From Thiodiazotropha sp040507005 (GTDB lineage: Bacteria > Pseudomonadota > Gammaproteobacteria > Chromatiales > Chromatiaceae), in NCBI GenBank assembly GCA_040507005.1, contig JBEVVS010000013.1, positions 1-64,000 on the forward strand: a DNA stretch of 64,000 nucleotides, read 5' to 3'. Of this stretch, positions 26,425 through 35,231 are shown piece after piece. Both the position numbers and the translations under genes were made by a program. Numbering within the stretch: position 1 is the stretch's first letter; every line of letters begins with the position of its first letter. The notes under the pieces were generated by a model. The model made no database searches and was not told the origin of the DNA. It saw only the letters and a program-made list of their open reading frames with translations.

Positions 26425-27603
26425 CTAGAGAAAACGCCTGCGGCTGTTGTGACCTTCCCGTTTACAGTCGTACATGGCGCGATCCGCCTTTGAGTAGAGT
26501 TGATCCAGCAGTTCGCTGATCGACAAATCGTGATCATATTCGGGGGATAATGCGGTCATACCGATACAGGCAGTCAAGCTCAAACCCACCAGATCGCGAC
26601 CCGTGTCGATCTGAGCGAAGCGCTCCTGTATCCGTTGTGCCATCAATTCCGCACCACCGATCCCGGTTTCGGCAAGCATGACTGCAAACTCTTCCCCCCC
26701 CACCCTGGCGAGAATATCACCACCGCGGGCTTCTTCCTTGAGCACTTTTGCTATTGCAACCAGGACATCATCGCCGGCCTGATGTCCCCATTGATCATTG
26801 ATGCGTTTGAAATAATCCATATCGATCAGGAGCAAGCTGCAACTCTGGTCATGACGCACAGCCCTGGATAACAGTGCCTCCGCCTCTGTGAAAAAATAGC
26901 GCCGGTTATGCAGTCCAGTCAATTCATCAATGGTCAACAACTGTTCATAGCGTTTACGATGAGCCTCCGCTTCGTGTAGCGCATCATTCAACTCACGGGT
27001 TCGCTGCTCAACCTCGGACTCCAGGCCATTCAGTAACCTGTGGTTATACATAATCTGTCCAAGACAGCTGCAGAAGAGACTCAGGGTATGCTGCTGCCAG
27101 GGTTCGAAATACTCCGGCAAGGGATGAGATGCGTTCAAGACACCCAAAACATCCTTACCCATCATGATCGGGGCACTGATCAGGGAACCGGGCAGTTCAC
27201 CCCCCGACAGGGTGTTGATTAAAAAGTCGTCACTCTTGGAACAGTCACGACAATACTGTAACTGACCGGAGCTAAAGGCCATCCCTGCAATACCCTCCCC
27301 CGGTTTGAATTGCATCGTCTTCCTTATCTGTATATCCCGTTCCGAACCACTGATATGCGCATGGGTTTCATCCAGGTTGGTCCCCGCCACACAACACAAC
27401 ATATCCCCGTCTATGCAAAAGACCGAGCAGTTCTCCACATTCTGATAGCGCACCAGCTCATCCAGAGCTTTGTTGATCAACTCCTCTTCACTGATCCCAT
27501 CAAGATTGATTTGGGATAGTGCGCGTAAGGCCGAAAGCGAATCCAGCAGGCTAAAGAAGCGCTCTCGCAAATCCATGGATGTCTGATTGAAGGAGAGATC
27601 CAT
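26425..27603 (-). CDS. GAF-GGDEF diguanylate cyclase
   Basis: 392 residues, cytosolic. A GAF sensor domain (about 40-190), a coiled coil (205-235) and a GGDEF domain with intact GGEEF near residue 300. An RGGD five residues before it matches the RxxD inhibitory site, so it should make c-di-GMP and be product-inhibited. The GAF part contains several cysteines (ENCSVFCIDGDMLCC, YCRDCSKSDD), which could bind a metal or sense redox. It lies 12 bases after an HDOD gene on the same strand, so the two form an operon. Confidence 0.93.
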   Translation of the reverse strand: MDLSFNQTSMDLRERFFSLLDSLSALRALSQINLDGISEEELINKALDELVRYQNVENCSVFCIDGDMLCCVAGTNLDETHAHISGSERDIQIRKTMQFKPGEGIAGMAFSSGQLQYCRDCSKSDDFLINTLSGGELPGSLISAPIMMGKDVLGVLNASHPLPEYFEPWQQHTLSLFCSCLGQIMYNHRLLNGLESEVEQRTRELNDALHEAEAHRKRYEQLLTIDELTGLHNRRYFFTEAEALLSRAVRHDQSCSLLLIDMDYFKRINDQWGHQAGDDVLVAIAKVLKEEARGGDILARVGGEEFAVMLAETGIGGAELMAQRIQERFAQIDTGRDLVGLSLTACIGMTALSPEYDHDLSISELLDQLYSKADRAMYDCKREGHNSRRRFL

Positions 27604-27615
27604 TAGAAACCCCGA

Positions 27616-28482
27616 TTATTTGGCCAACAGCTTGGCAATCACACGAATCTCCTCTTCCTTTTCGAGAAATCCGGCCTTGATGGATTCCAACTGCTCATTC
27701 GACAGGCCACAATTGAGTTCCATTCCAGACAGTGGTTGTGCCAACTTCAGTTCCATTGGCAGTGGTGATTTCACCCATTGGGCAACACCGCCTACCAACA
27801 CGGATTCGCAGCTAGGATCCGAGCCATTCTTCTTGGCATACGACTGAGCAATGATAGTGACTACCACTTCAGGTAGATGCCAGCGATGGCTAAGCCAAAT
27901 GCCAGCCTGACGATGATCGATCCCGATGATCTCGGTTTCAATTTCCAGCAGGCTCTTGTCAGGTTGCTGTTTCGACAGCAACAACACCCTGGCATATTCC
28001 ACGGGAAACTCATGCACCAAGATCAGTACACCAATATCGAACAGCAACCCAGCCAGATAAGCCGCTTCCGCATCCGGCTTTCTCTCGCCTCTGACCGCAA
28101 GGCTGATCTGCCGAGACAGCATGGCAATAGAGAGCGAATGACTCCAATATTCTTGCAAATCGAAGCTGCGGCAGCTGCTTGACTCGAACGCACCGGTAAC
28201 CGCAATACTGAACGACAGGCTTTTCACCATATTCAGGCCAAGTACGCGAATGATGGCATCCTCGATGGTGAGGATGGGATTGGTCTGGGCAAAATAGGCT
28301 GAATTGGCCAAGCCAAGAATCCTTGCGGTGAGTCCCGGATCCTGATTGATGACTAGCGCCAGATCCTCCAACGAGAAACTGTCGTCACCCAACATGGCGA
28401 GCAGACGGGTAGCCGTCGCCGAAAGCGGCGGTAGATACTGCAGCTTCTGTACCCTGTACTTTGCCTGATTGGATTGGTGCAT
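27616..28482 (-). CDS. HDOD domain protein
   Basis: 288 residues. The HDOD fold runs from LPPLSATATRLLAMLGDDSF through IIRVLGLNMVKSLSFSIAV, LAGLLFDIGVLIL and the later DHRQAGIWL. HDOD proteins are HD-like but usually not catalytic, and act in signalling, often beside GGDEF proteins. It precedes the GAF-GGDEF gene with a 12-base gap, so the two are probably made together. Confidence 0.92.
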   Translation of the reverse strand: MHQSNQAKYRVQKLQYLPPLSATATRLLAMLGDDSFSLEDLALVINQDPGLTARILGLANSAYFAQTNPILTIEDAIIRVLGLNMVKSLSFSIAVTGAFESSSCRSFDLQEYWSHSLSIAMLSRQISLAVRGERKPDAEAAYLAGLLFDIGVLILVHEFPVEYARVLLLSKQQPDKSLLEIETEIIGIDHRQAGIWLSHRWHLPEVVVTIIAQSYAKKNGSDPSCESVLVGGVAQWVKSPLPMELKLAQPLSGMELNCGLSNEQLESIKAGFLEKEEEIRVIAKLLAK

Positions 28483-28795
28483 GTGCGATTGCTGATAAAT
28501 AAAGATATAGCTATCTACTCAGTTATTATCGGCAATCTAAAAGCGATCTTTAATCGCTCGAGACCTGAACTTAGCGGGCAGTTCTGTAGACATATCAGTT
28601 AATTGGATGGGCTTGGATATGGAGCTCTCCCGCACCTGACCGCAGCACTGGCTCACTGCTTGTGCACTCTGGTAAATCCCCTCTACGGCTTGGAGTATAA
28701 CGCTGGTTAATTGTTTGTGTAGTTGGTACACTAAGCTAGTATCGACGCGCTACAGATCGGCTTGATCCACTCCCGGCTCCACACCACACAGAGAT
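28483..28795. other. Divergent intergenic region before the HDOD gene and nrtR
   Basis: 313 bases. A 64-codon GTG-started frame on the minus strand (28537-28731) has no ribosome binding site and is probably not a gene. The one clear signal is the GTGTA/TACAC palindrome at 28717-28731. Confidence 0.5.
28717..28731 (+). promoter_or_regulatory. Candidate NrtR operator
   Basis: GTGTA-GTTGG-TACAC, a perfect five-base inverted repeat 65 bases before the nrtR-like ATG. NrtR repressors usually bind palindromes upstream of NAD genes, often their own operon. Assignment is inference from position. Confidence 0.4.
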
Positions 28796-29476
28796 ATGCC
28801 ACAAACCCGACAACACTGTTACACCTACCCTCACCCGGCAGTAACCACCGATGTGGTGCTTTTCACCATCCGCCAAGAGACCCTGTCGGTACTGCTGATC
28901 CAAAGGGGCAACCCCCCCTATCAAGGGATGTGGGCCTTACCGGGGGGATTTCTCGATATCAATGAGGATATTGAGGCGTGTGCCAAGCGGGAGCTATACG
29001 AAGAGACAGGGATCGAGGGCGTCTATCTGGAGCAACTCTATACCTTCGGTGATCCGCAACGGGACCCCCGGGAACGGGTAATCAGCGTCACCTATTTTGC
29101 CCTCAGCCAATCCGACAGCCTCTCACCCAAGGCTGCCAGCGATGCGGCGCTTGCAGCCTGGTTCTCAGTGAACGAGTTGCCGGAGCTGGCGTTTGATCAT
29201 GCAGAGATTATCCAACTGGCTCGTACCCGGCTATTGTCGAAGTTGGGCTACTCCACCATCGCCTTTCAAATGCTGCCGAGATATTTCACCCTCAGTCAAT
29301 TGCAATCTGTGTATGAGATACTGCTTGATGAAAACCTGGACAAACGCAACTTCCGCAAGGGGATACTTGCCCGTAATATCATAAAAGAGACTGGTGAGTA
29401 CGTCCGCGCAGGACATCATCGTCCCGCTAAAACCTACCAGGTCGTCAATCCGTCCCAGGTCGAAATCATAAGATAG
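28796..29476 (+). CDS. nrtR: NrtR-type Nudix transcriptional regulator of NAD synthesis
   Basis: 226 residues. The N-terminal Nudix domain has an intact-looking box (GGFLDINED then REL-EETG). The C-terminal part is a winged-helix-like region (FTLSQLQSVYEILLDENLDKRNFRKGILA region) found in NrtR. NrtR proteins repress NAD genes and sense ADP-ribose. nadA starts 15 bases downstream, which strongly supports the assignment. It could instead be an ADP-ribose pyrophosphatase, but the winged-helix tail argues against that. Confidence 0.82.
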   Translation: MPQTRQHCYTYPHPAVTTDVVLFTIRQETLSVLLIQRGNPPYQGMWALPGGFLDINEDIEACAKRELYEETGIEGVYLEQLYTFGDPQRDPRERVISVTYFALSQSDSLSPKAASDAALAAWFSVNELPELAFDHAEIIQLARTRLLSKLGYSTIAFQMLPRYFTLSQLQSVYEILLDENLDKRNFRKGILARNIIKETGEYVRAGHHRPAKTYQVVNPSQVEIIR

Positions 29477-29491
29477 AGAAACCAGAATCCC

Positions 29492-30556
29492 ATGAAACTC
29501 GAATCACTCAAGCTTCCCAAGATCGTAGTCCCGGAACACCCGCAATGGCCCTCACTCAGTGAACAGGAAAAGCAGGCCATCAAGGCCAGGATCAGGCGTA
29601 AGCTGGAACAGCAAAATGCCGTGCTGGTGGCCCACTACTACACAGATGCGGATTTACAGGCCCTGGCGGAAGAGAGTGGCGGCTGTGTGGCTGATTCTCT
29701 GGAGATGGCCCGCTTCGGTGCCGCCCAGTCTGCGCAAACCCTGGTAGTCTGCGGGGTTCGATTCATGGGCGAAACATCAAAAATCCTGAATCCCGAAAAG
29801 CGGGTCATCATGCCGGACCTCGGGGCCACCTGCTCCCTGGATGAAGGTTGCCCGGCCGATCAATTCACTGCCTTCTGCGACGCCAATCCCGACCATACCG
29901 TGGTGGTCTATGCCAATACCAGCGCCGAGGTGAAGGCCCGTTCTGACTGGGTGGTCACCTCAGGCATCGCGCTGCCTATCGTTCAACACCTGGCCGCTGA
30001 GGGCAAGAAGATACTCTGGGGACCGGACCGCCACCTGGGCAGTTATGTGCAGCGGCTAACGGGAGTGGAGATGCTGATGTGGCCCGGTTCCTGTGTGGTG
30101 CATGAGGAGTTCAAGGCAGTGGCCTTGGAGCGGATCCGCCGCCTGCACCCGGAGGCAGCGGTATTGGTGCACCCGGAATCACCCGAAAATGTGATCCAGC
30201 AGGCCGATGTCATCGGCTCCACCACCGCATTGATCAAGGCTGTGGCTGAGATGGACAACAAGGAGTTTATTGTCGCCACCGACGGCGGCATATTCTATAA
30301 AATGCAGCAGATGGCGCCGGAGAAGGTGCTCATCGAGGCCCCCACCGCCGGTGAGGGAGCGACCTGCGTCAGCTGCGCCCACTGCCCCTGGATGGGCATG
30401 AACTCACTGCAGAACCTGGAGCAGGTCCTCGACTCCGGGGAGAATGAGATTCACATTGATGAGGCGGTCAGATCCCGTGCGGTGATTCCGATCCAGCGCA
30501 TGCTCGACTTCGCAGCCCAGCAGGGTGTCGGGATGAAGGATAAAGGCAACGCCTGA
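29492..30556 (+). CDS. nadA: Quinolinate synthase A
   Basis: Condenses iminoaspartate with dihydroxyacetone phosphate to quinolinate in de novo NAD synthesis; carries a [4Fe-4S] cluster. 354 residues, full length. Cluster cysteines by homology: C113 (GATCSLDEGC), C201 (WPGSCVVHEEF) and C298 in the CVSCAHCPW group (292, 295, 298). VAHYYTDADLQALAE and GETSKILNPEK are typical. It follows nrtR by 15 bases, almost certainly one transcript. Confidence 0.97.
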   Translation: MKLESLKLPKIVVPEHPQWPSLSEQEKQAIKARIRRKLEQQNAVLVAHYYTDADLQALAEESGGCVADSLEMARFGAAQSAQTLVVCGVRFMGETSKILNPEKRVIMPDLGATCSLDEGCPADQFTAFCDANPDHTVVVYANTSAEVKARSDWVVTSGIALPIVQHLAAEGKKILWGPDRHLGSYVQRLTGVEMLMWPGSCVVHEEFKAVALERIRRLHPEAAVLVHPESPENVIQQADVIGSTTALIKAVAEMDNKEFIVATDGGIFYKMQQMAPEKVLIEAPTAGEGATCVSCAHCPWMGMNSLQNLEQVLDSGENEIHIDEAVRSRAVIPIQRMLDFAAQQGVGMKDKGNA

Positions 30557-30596
30557 ATCGGTGCGCAAGCAACGGGAAGTGGCTGCTTATGCCCTC

Positions 30597-31163
30597 TTAC
30601 CAGGGAGTGAAAGAGTTCATGAAGTCCATGGGACGGCCCATTTGATTGATGTCACGACTCATGAACCCGGTGTTTACAGTCATGGCGCGCATCGCCTGAT
30701 TCATATCTGCGACATTCACTGTCATCTGGTTGAGATTTTGCTTCATGCTGCCCACGTCGACAGCCAAGGCACCGATATTGCCGTCCATGGTGGCAATATG
30801 CTGCTCCATGCTGTCGATCTTCTCCACCAACATGGTGATCTGACCTGTCATAGTGTTGATGTTACGTGCCAACTGGCCCATGTTATCCGACATCGACTGC
30901 AGGTGCTCCTCCATACGCGGATCCACCTGTTGCGTCAGGGTGTGCATATCGTTTGTGACATTATAGATAAGGTAGAATCCGGAGAGGCCGAGCACCCCGA
31001 CAACTACCAGCATGGGGTAGATCATGCGCTCCCAACGGGACATGCTTTTGTCGAAGGATTTGAAGAAGTTGGTTAAAGTAATTTCGAGCTTGACCATCGC
31101 CTTCTGTTCTGGCGACAGATTCTTGTACTCTGGCGAGAAGGTGCGTGGATCTTTCTCAAACAT
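30597..31163 (-). CDS. Single-pass membrane coiled-coil protein (NSFxPW family, copy B)
   Basis: 188 residues. It begins MFEKDPRTFSPEYKN and has SRWERMIYPM before a single membrane helix (about 50-70). A long helix with repeated M-x-x-x-x and asparagine/glutamine-rich heptads follows, and it ends RPMDFMNSFTPW. Same plan as copy A at 14299-14820: shared MFEK start, RWE-IYP pre-membrane segment and NSFxPW end. The function is not known to me. It lies convergent to nadA and stands alone on its strand. Confidence 0.8.
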   Translation of the reverse strand: MFEKDPRTFSPEYKNLSPEQKAMVKLEITLTNFFKSFDKSMSRWERMIYPMLVVVGVLGLSGFYLIYNVTNDMHTLTQQVDPRMEEHLQSMSDNMGQLARNINTMTGQITMLVEKIDSMEQHIATMDGNIGALAVDVGSMKQNLNQMTVNVADMNQAMRAMTVNTGFMSRDINQMGRPMDFMNSFTPW

Positions 31164-31358
31164 AAATAGACTACTTTTGTAGGCGATTATTGGGTTTTAA
31201 TATTATTTTTTCCCATGATATATCTTTAATTATAGTCACCTCCATACCCAATTAGGGCAGAATCTTCAATACTGGATCTCTAAACCAATCAGAATGTCTG
31301 TTGTCTTTTCAGTTAAACTTGGGCTGTTTCAATACCACCCTGCTCTCAAGCGAGAACT

Positions 31359-32231
31359 ATGTCTAATTTCATCCTCGAGCATGAGCTGCCGATTCGACTA
31401 ACGGCCTTTTTCGCTGTTTTCGCCATCATGGCGCTGTGGGAGATCGCCACCCCATGCCGCGAGCTGCGCTACCCCCGTGCAAAGCGCTGGCTGGGGAATA
31501 TCGGGATTGTGATCTTAAACTCCCTGGTGTTGCGTTTACTCTTTCCGGCAGCGGCTGTGGGGATGGCGGCATTCACCACCCAGGCCGGATGGGGGCTGTT
31601 GAACGCCATCGAAATACCCTTCTGGTTAAGTGTCTTTATCGCGGTTCTGGTCATGGATATGGTGATCTACCTGCAACATGTGATGGTGCACGCGGTCCCC
31701 ATGCTCTGGCGCCTGCACCGGGTGCACCATGCCGATCCGGATTACGACCTTACCACCGGCGCCCGTTTTCACCCCATCGAGATCATCCTTTCGATGTTGA
31801 TCAAGATTGCGACCATCGCCGCACTGGGCCCACCGGTGGTGGCGGTGGTAATATTCGAGGTATTGTTGAACGGCATGGCCATGTTCAATCATGCCAATAT
31901 CAAGCTACCCGCAAATCTTGACCGGATATTACGCTGGATCATCGTCACCCCGGATATGCATCGTGTACACCACTCCGTGGAGCCGAACGAGACGAACAGC
32001 AACTTTGGATTCAATCTTTCCCTTTGGGACCGGATGATGGGCACCTATTGCCAACAGCCCCGGCTCGGGCAGCAAGGGATGGATATCGGCATCAGCTCCC
32101 TCAGAGATCCCAGAATAACGACCAGGCTCACGGGAATGCTGTTGATTCCTTTTCTTCAGGACAAAGATGTCTACAGTATTAATAAACGCTCTTGGAAGAG
32201 TGACAGGAACCCGGGAGATACCCAGCCATGA
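31359..32231 (+). CDS. Sterol desaturase / fatty acid hydroxylase family protein
   Basis: 290 residues, an integral membrane di-iron enzyme. Hydrophobic segments lie near residues 10-30, 45-70 and 85-105, with a further membrane pair near 145-185. The histidine boxes are QHVMVH, LHRVHH and, after the membrane pair, MHRVHHSVEPNETNSNFG. Members hydroxylate or desaturate lipids; the substrate here is unknown. The next gene starts inside its stop codon (ATGA overlap), so the two are translationally coupled. Confidence 0.9.
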   Translation: MSNFILEHELPIRLTAFFAVFAIMALWEIATPCRELRYPRAKRWLGNIGIVILNSLVLRLLFPAAAVGMAAFTTQAGWGLLNAIEIPFWLSVFIAVLVMDMVIYLQHVMVHAVPMLWRLHRVHHADPDYDLTTGARFHPIEIILSMLIKIATIAALGPPVVAVVIFEVLLNGMAMFNHANIKLPANLDRILRWIIVTPDMHRVHHSVEPNETNSNFGFNLSLWDRMMGTYCQQPRLGQQGMDIGISSLRDPRITTRLTGMLLIPFLQDKDVYSINKRSWKSDRNPGDTQP

Positions 32232-33013
32232 ATGCTGAAACCTTCGATGTCTATTTTTCCGGCGCAATTCTCAAGGATCATGATCCGGCGGAAGTTAAGC
32301 GCAAAATCGGTGCTGTTTTCAAACTGCAGGGCGACAAACTCGATCGCCTCTTCAGCGGCAAACCGATTCCGATCAAAAAGGGCATCGATATGGATCGGGC
32401 GATTAAATTTCGCGTCACCTTTCGCGACGCCGGTGGATTGGTGGATATCGTGCCTACCGGTGCCCCGCCCCCTACGCCAAAACCGGCCCAACAACCCCGC
32501 CCAAGGCTAGAACCTAAGGCTGCCGCCACCGATACCCGCTCAGATAGCGGCGAGTTGACCTTCGCGGAAGGGCCCATGGAGTCGTCCACTGAGGATTCAG
32601 ACATTCCTCCGATTGCGGTACCGGACTATGAGTTATCATCAGCACAAGGTTTCGATTTGAGCGATTGTACGCCTGAAGTGGAGGCTGCGGAGATCCCCGA
32701 TATCAGTTCGATGGATATGGACAAGCCGGGTATCACCATTGATGAGTCCCCGGAGCCACAACCCCTTGAAATCGATACATCCGCCCTTGAGTTGGATGAG
32801 CCAGGGGTGACTCTGATTGAAGAGACTCCCCCTAAAGCACCTGAGATCGACACCGCAGACTTGAGTATGTCACCGGCCAACCAAGGCAGCCTGGAAGATT
32901 GCCAAACCCCGGTTGAACCCGCACCTATCCCAAACATCGACCACTTGAATGTGGTTGAACCCAAACAGGAAGCGAGCCAGGGTAAGGCAAAATTCAAACT
33001 CGCGGACGAATAA
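32228..33013 (+). CDS. Unknown protein with N-terminal small domain and acidic disordered tail
   Basis: 261 residues. Residues 1-80 form a compact domain (VYFSGAILKDHDPAEVKRKI, LFSGKPIPIKKGIDMDRA, KFRVTFRDAGGLVDIVP). I have the impression that similar modules occur at the ends of several uncharacterised membrane proteins. The rest is a proline- and acid-rich, probably disordered tail with repeats such as DKPGITIDE and DEPGVTLIE and a short basic end (KFKLADE). It overlaps the hydroxylase-family gene by 4 bases. A regulatory or scaffolding role is possible but unproven. Confidence 0.75.
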   Translation: MNAETFDVYFSGAILKDHDPAEVKRKIGAVFKLQGDKLDRLFSGKPIPIKKGIDMDRAIKFRVTFRDAGGLVDIVPTGAPPPTPKPAQQPRPRLEPKAAATDTRSDSGELTFAEGPMESSTEDSDIPPIAVPDYELSSAQGFDLSDCTPEVEAAEIPDISSMDMDKPGITIDESPEPQPLEIDTSALELDEPGVTLIEETPPKAPEIDTADLSMSPANQGSLEDCQTPVEPAPIPNIDHLNVVEPKQEASQGKAKFKLADE

Positions 33014-33055
33014 TCGAGACAGACTAAAGCACCTCATCGAAGGGCTGATCAGGGA

Positions 33056-33970
33056 CTAGAAACCAAGATAGTTTTCAAGGGAGGATTGGGTCGCTTCTGA
33101 AAAACCCGCATCACCGCTACCCAGGGGACGTCCCGTCTCGAGAATCCCCTCCATGGCACCGAAGGTGCGTTCTGCATAGAAACGCAGTAACAGACGCTCA
33201 TCGTCATCACTTAACCAGAATTCAGCCTTGTCGATTCTTTTGACACTCTCCGGGTCAAGCTCCCATAGCCTGATTTTAAACGCAGGACGGTTCCAGCCAG
33301 CCCGCACCAACCGTTCCTGATTCACCTTCACCCGATAGGAATTAATCTCCTTGCCATTGAAGGTGGCGAAATCGATCTGTTCACCGGACTTCAGCGGCAT
33401 GCGACGCAGTCGGTGCAGAAAACTGATGTAGTCCAGGGTTTCAGTATCGCCAAAGGCGATACGATGGGTCTGCAACAGCTTCTTCCATTGCTCATCGGGA
33501 AGCTCAGTGAGCCGCTGCAGACTTTGCGGAGGCTTGCCTGTCGCGTCACTCTCCCCCTCCCCGGACTGATAATGGTAGGCCTCTCCTTGGCTGTGATCGA
33601 ACCATAGCAGCGCCTCTTTATGCTCCCTTGTGGTTATGGATTTGAATGCCACGAGGGGATTCAGTTTGCGCGCATCCAGCCAACTGCGATAGTGCAGTCT
33701 TACAGGATAGAGCATCTCCGCCTTGCGGTAGGGCTCTGTGGTGAGCTGCAGGTTTGTGACAAAGGCAGGGTTGTCGTCCACCAGGCCCATCGACTGTTCC
33801 ACCGCCATGGTCATTTTTGCGATATCCAGTTTGACGAAACCCGTAACCACACCCCTGAATGTGAGGGTGTATTCAAGATGCTCCCCCAGCACTGGCGCCT
33901 TCGCTGCCACTGAAGAGCCAGCGAGCATCAACCCCATGAGCAGGACTAGGGCTTCAATTCGCACAATCAT
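33056..33970 (-). CDS. DUF3108-like periplasmic protein
   Basis: 304 residues with a signal peptide (MIVRIEALVLLMGLMLAGSS, cleavage after VAA). The mature part is beta-rich (LEYTLTFRGVVTGFVKLDI, YPVRLHYRSWLDA, AEFWLSDDDERLLLRF), the pattern of DUF3108 proteins, which resemble outer-membrane lipid-handling folds. AGGGAGA precedes the ATG. No partner is nearby; convergent with the 32228-33013 gene. Confidence 0.72.
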   Translation of the reverse strand: MIVRIEALVLLMGLMLAGSSVAAKAPVLGEHLEYTLTFRGVVTGFVKLDIAKMTMAVEQSMGLVDDNPAFVTNLQLTTEPYRKAEMLYPVRLHYRSWLDARKLNPLVAFKSITTREHKEALLWFDHSQGEAYHYQSGEGESDATGKPPQSLQRLTELPDEQWKKLLQTHRIAFGDTETLDYISFLHRLRRMPLKSGEQIDFATFNGKEINSYRVKVNQERLVRAGWNRPAFKIRLWELDPESVKRIDKAEFWLSDDDERLLLRFYAERTFGAMEGILETGRPLGSGDAGFSEATQSSLENYLGF

Positions 33971-34020
33971 CTGAAATTCTCCCTAGAGATAAGCCTTTGG
34001 CTAAACTCTGCATTAGTTTA

Positions 34021-34037
34021 TTGGCACGTTTCTAGCA
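34021..34037 (+). promoter_or_regulatory. Sigma-54 promoter of the small gene at 34105
   Basis: TTGGCACGTTTCTAGCA: GG at 34023-24 and GC at 34035-36, exactly ten bases apart. It matches TTGGCACG-N4-TTGCA at all but one position of the conserved parts. The leader to the ATG is about 57 bases. Confidence 0.8.
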
Positions 34038-34104
34038 TTATCCCTTACAAACACTGAATTACAGCTGAATGCGTCAAATTTTTGTCTCTAGAGGAGTCAG
34101 TATT

Positions 34105-34461
34105 ATGATCAGCCCCGTCAACAGTGACAAACCCATCAATACATCGACAGATCAGTCGGGGCGGTCCCATACCAGCCAAAAAACGACAGAGACATCGACA
34201 CAGGCAGCCTCCCAACAAACTCAGGCCCCACAAGCAAGCAGCTCTACGGTTGAAGTGGATCAGGCACGTCGACTCTATGATTTAGAGAACAATCGTGTTC
34301 AGGCCACGCAATCCAGCCTGGCGACAGCTGAAGAGGCCCGCTCACTACTCGAAAACATTGTCCAGCAAATGGCAGCGACCCCACAAACGGCAGCCAGTGC
34401 TCAGGCCGGGAAAGCCGCAGCAGATCCCATGGCGGGAATCCTGCAGAGCGCCCCTACCTAG
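34105..34461 (+). CDS. Small unknown protein under sigma-54 control
   Basis: 118 residues from the ATG at 34105, which follows GAGGAG by 8 bases; an earlier in-frame ATG (34069) lacks such a site. The N-terminal half is Ser/Thr/Gln/Ala-rich and likely disordered. Residues about 50-92 form one amphipathic helix (VEVDQARRLYDLENNRVQAT and on). No signal peptide or membrane segment. A strong sigma-54 promoter stands upstream, as for flagellar genes in this window, so it may belong to the motility regulon. Family not recognised. Confidence 0.75.
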   Translation: MISPVNSDKPINTSTDQSGRSHTSQKTTETSTQAASQQTQAPQASSSTVEVDQARRLYDLENNRVQATQSSLATAEEARSLLENIVQQMAATPQTAASAQAGKAAADPMAGILQSAPT

Positions 34462-34502
34462 GGTCGGGCGCCAGCTGTTGCCAAACCCTTTTCAACGCTA
34501 CT

Positions 34503-35231
34503 CTATAGATCGCGGGTTTCTGACGGAGGTTCCAACAAATTGTCGGCAACCGCCTGCTTGAGACGGGAGATCTCCTGGTCCGGTCCAATCACGACCAATA
34601 TATCCCCTGCATCTAAACGGTGGGATACGCCACTGTTGGCGAAGATCAGCTGATTCCCCAATTCCAGGTCAACCACACCGGTGATGATCAGATTGAACTG
34701 CTTTTCCAGTTGCAGATCATTCAAGATGACACCGGACAAGCTTGAATCTTCGGGTATCTCAATCTCGGCGATATCGATATGTTTTCCAAATAGGGAGCTT
34801 TCCAGCATCTCCACCAGATAGGGTCTGGCAATCCGCTCATGCACCCGGTGTCCGCTGATCTCATAGGGATCGATCACTTTAGTTGCACCTGCGGCCTTCA
34901 AGCGCTCCCCGGACGCTGCTGACTCGCACACGCAGACGATCTTGAGATGGGGATCGAGGGCCCTGGCCGACAGGGTCAAAAAGAGATTGTTCGGTTCTTG
35001 GGAGAAGAGACAAAAAATCGTCTTCACCCACCTGCCAATGCCGATTTCACGCAGCTTCTCGTCATTCTTAAAATCGACCACCGCTGCCTGCGCCCCTTTT
35101 GCCAGCAGCGCGCCTACTTCATCCATATCGTTGCTGTAGAGATAGGCCTGTATGCCGCGTTCCGCCAATTGCATGGCGACCTCATGCCCCAGTGCACCGC
35201 AACCGAATATCAAGGTATCGAGCCGGCTCAT
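34503..35231 (-). CDS. Stand-alone RCK (TrkA-N/TrkA-C) protein
   Basis: 242 residues. The Rossmann-type RCK_N domain begins LIFGCGALGHEVAMQL, and a TrkA-C-like domain follows from about residue 155 (DSSLSGVILNDLQLEKQFNL). It starts at ATG 35231, whose A is also the last base of the channel gene stop (TGATG), so translation is coupled. Known members gate K+ channels or transporters by binding nucleotides. Here it probably joins the RCK domains of the upstream channel. Confidence 0.88.
   Translation of the reverse strand: MSRLDTLIFGCGALGHEVAMQLAERGIQAYLYSNDMDEVGALLAKGAQAAVVDFKNDEKLREIGIGRWVKTIFCLFSQEPNNLFLTLSARALDPHLKIVCVCESAASGERLKAAGATKVIDPYEISGHRVHERIARPYLVEMLESSLFGKHIDIAEIEIPEDSSLSGVILNDLQLEKQFNLIITGVVDLELGNQLIFANSGVSHRLDAGDILVVIGPDQEISRLKQAVADNLLEPPSETRDL

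Noticed and set aside
28537..28731. 64-codon minus-strand frame upstream of the HDOD gene
   Set aside because: GTG start without a ribosome binding site, no recognisable fold, and it overlaps the palindrome before nrtR.
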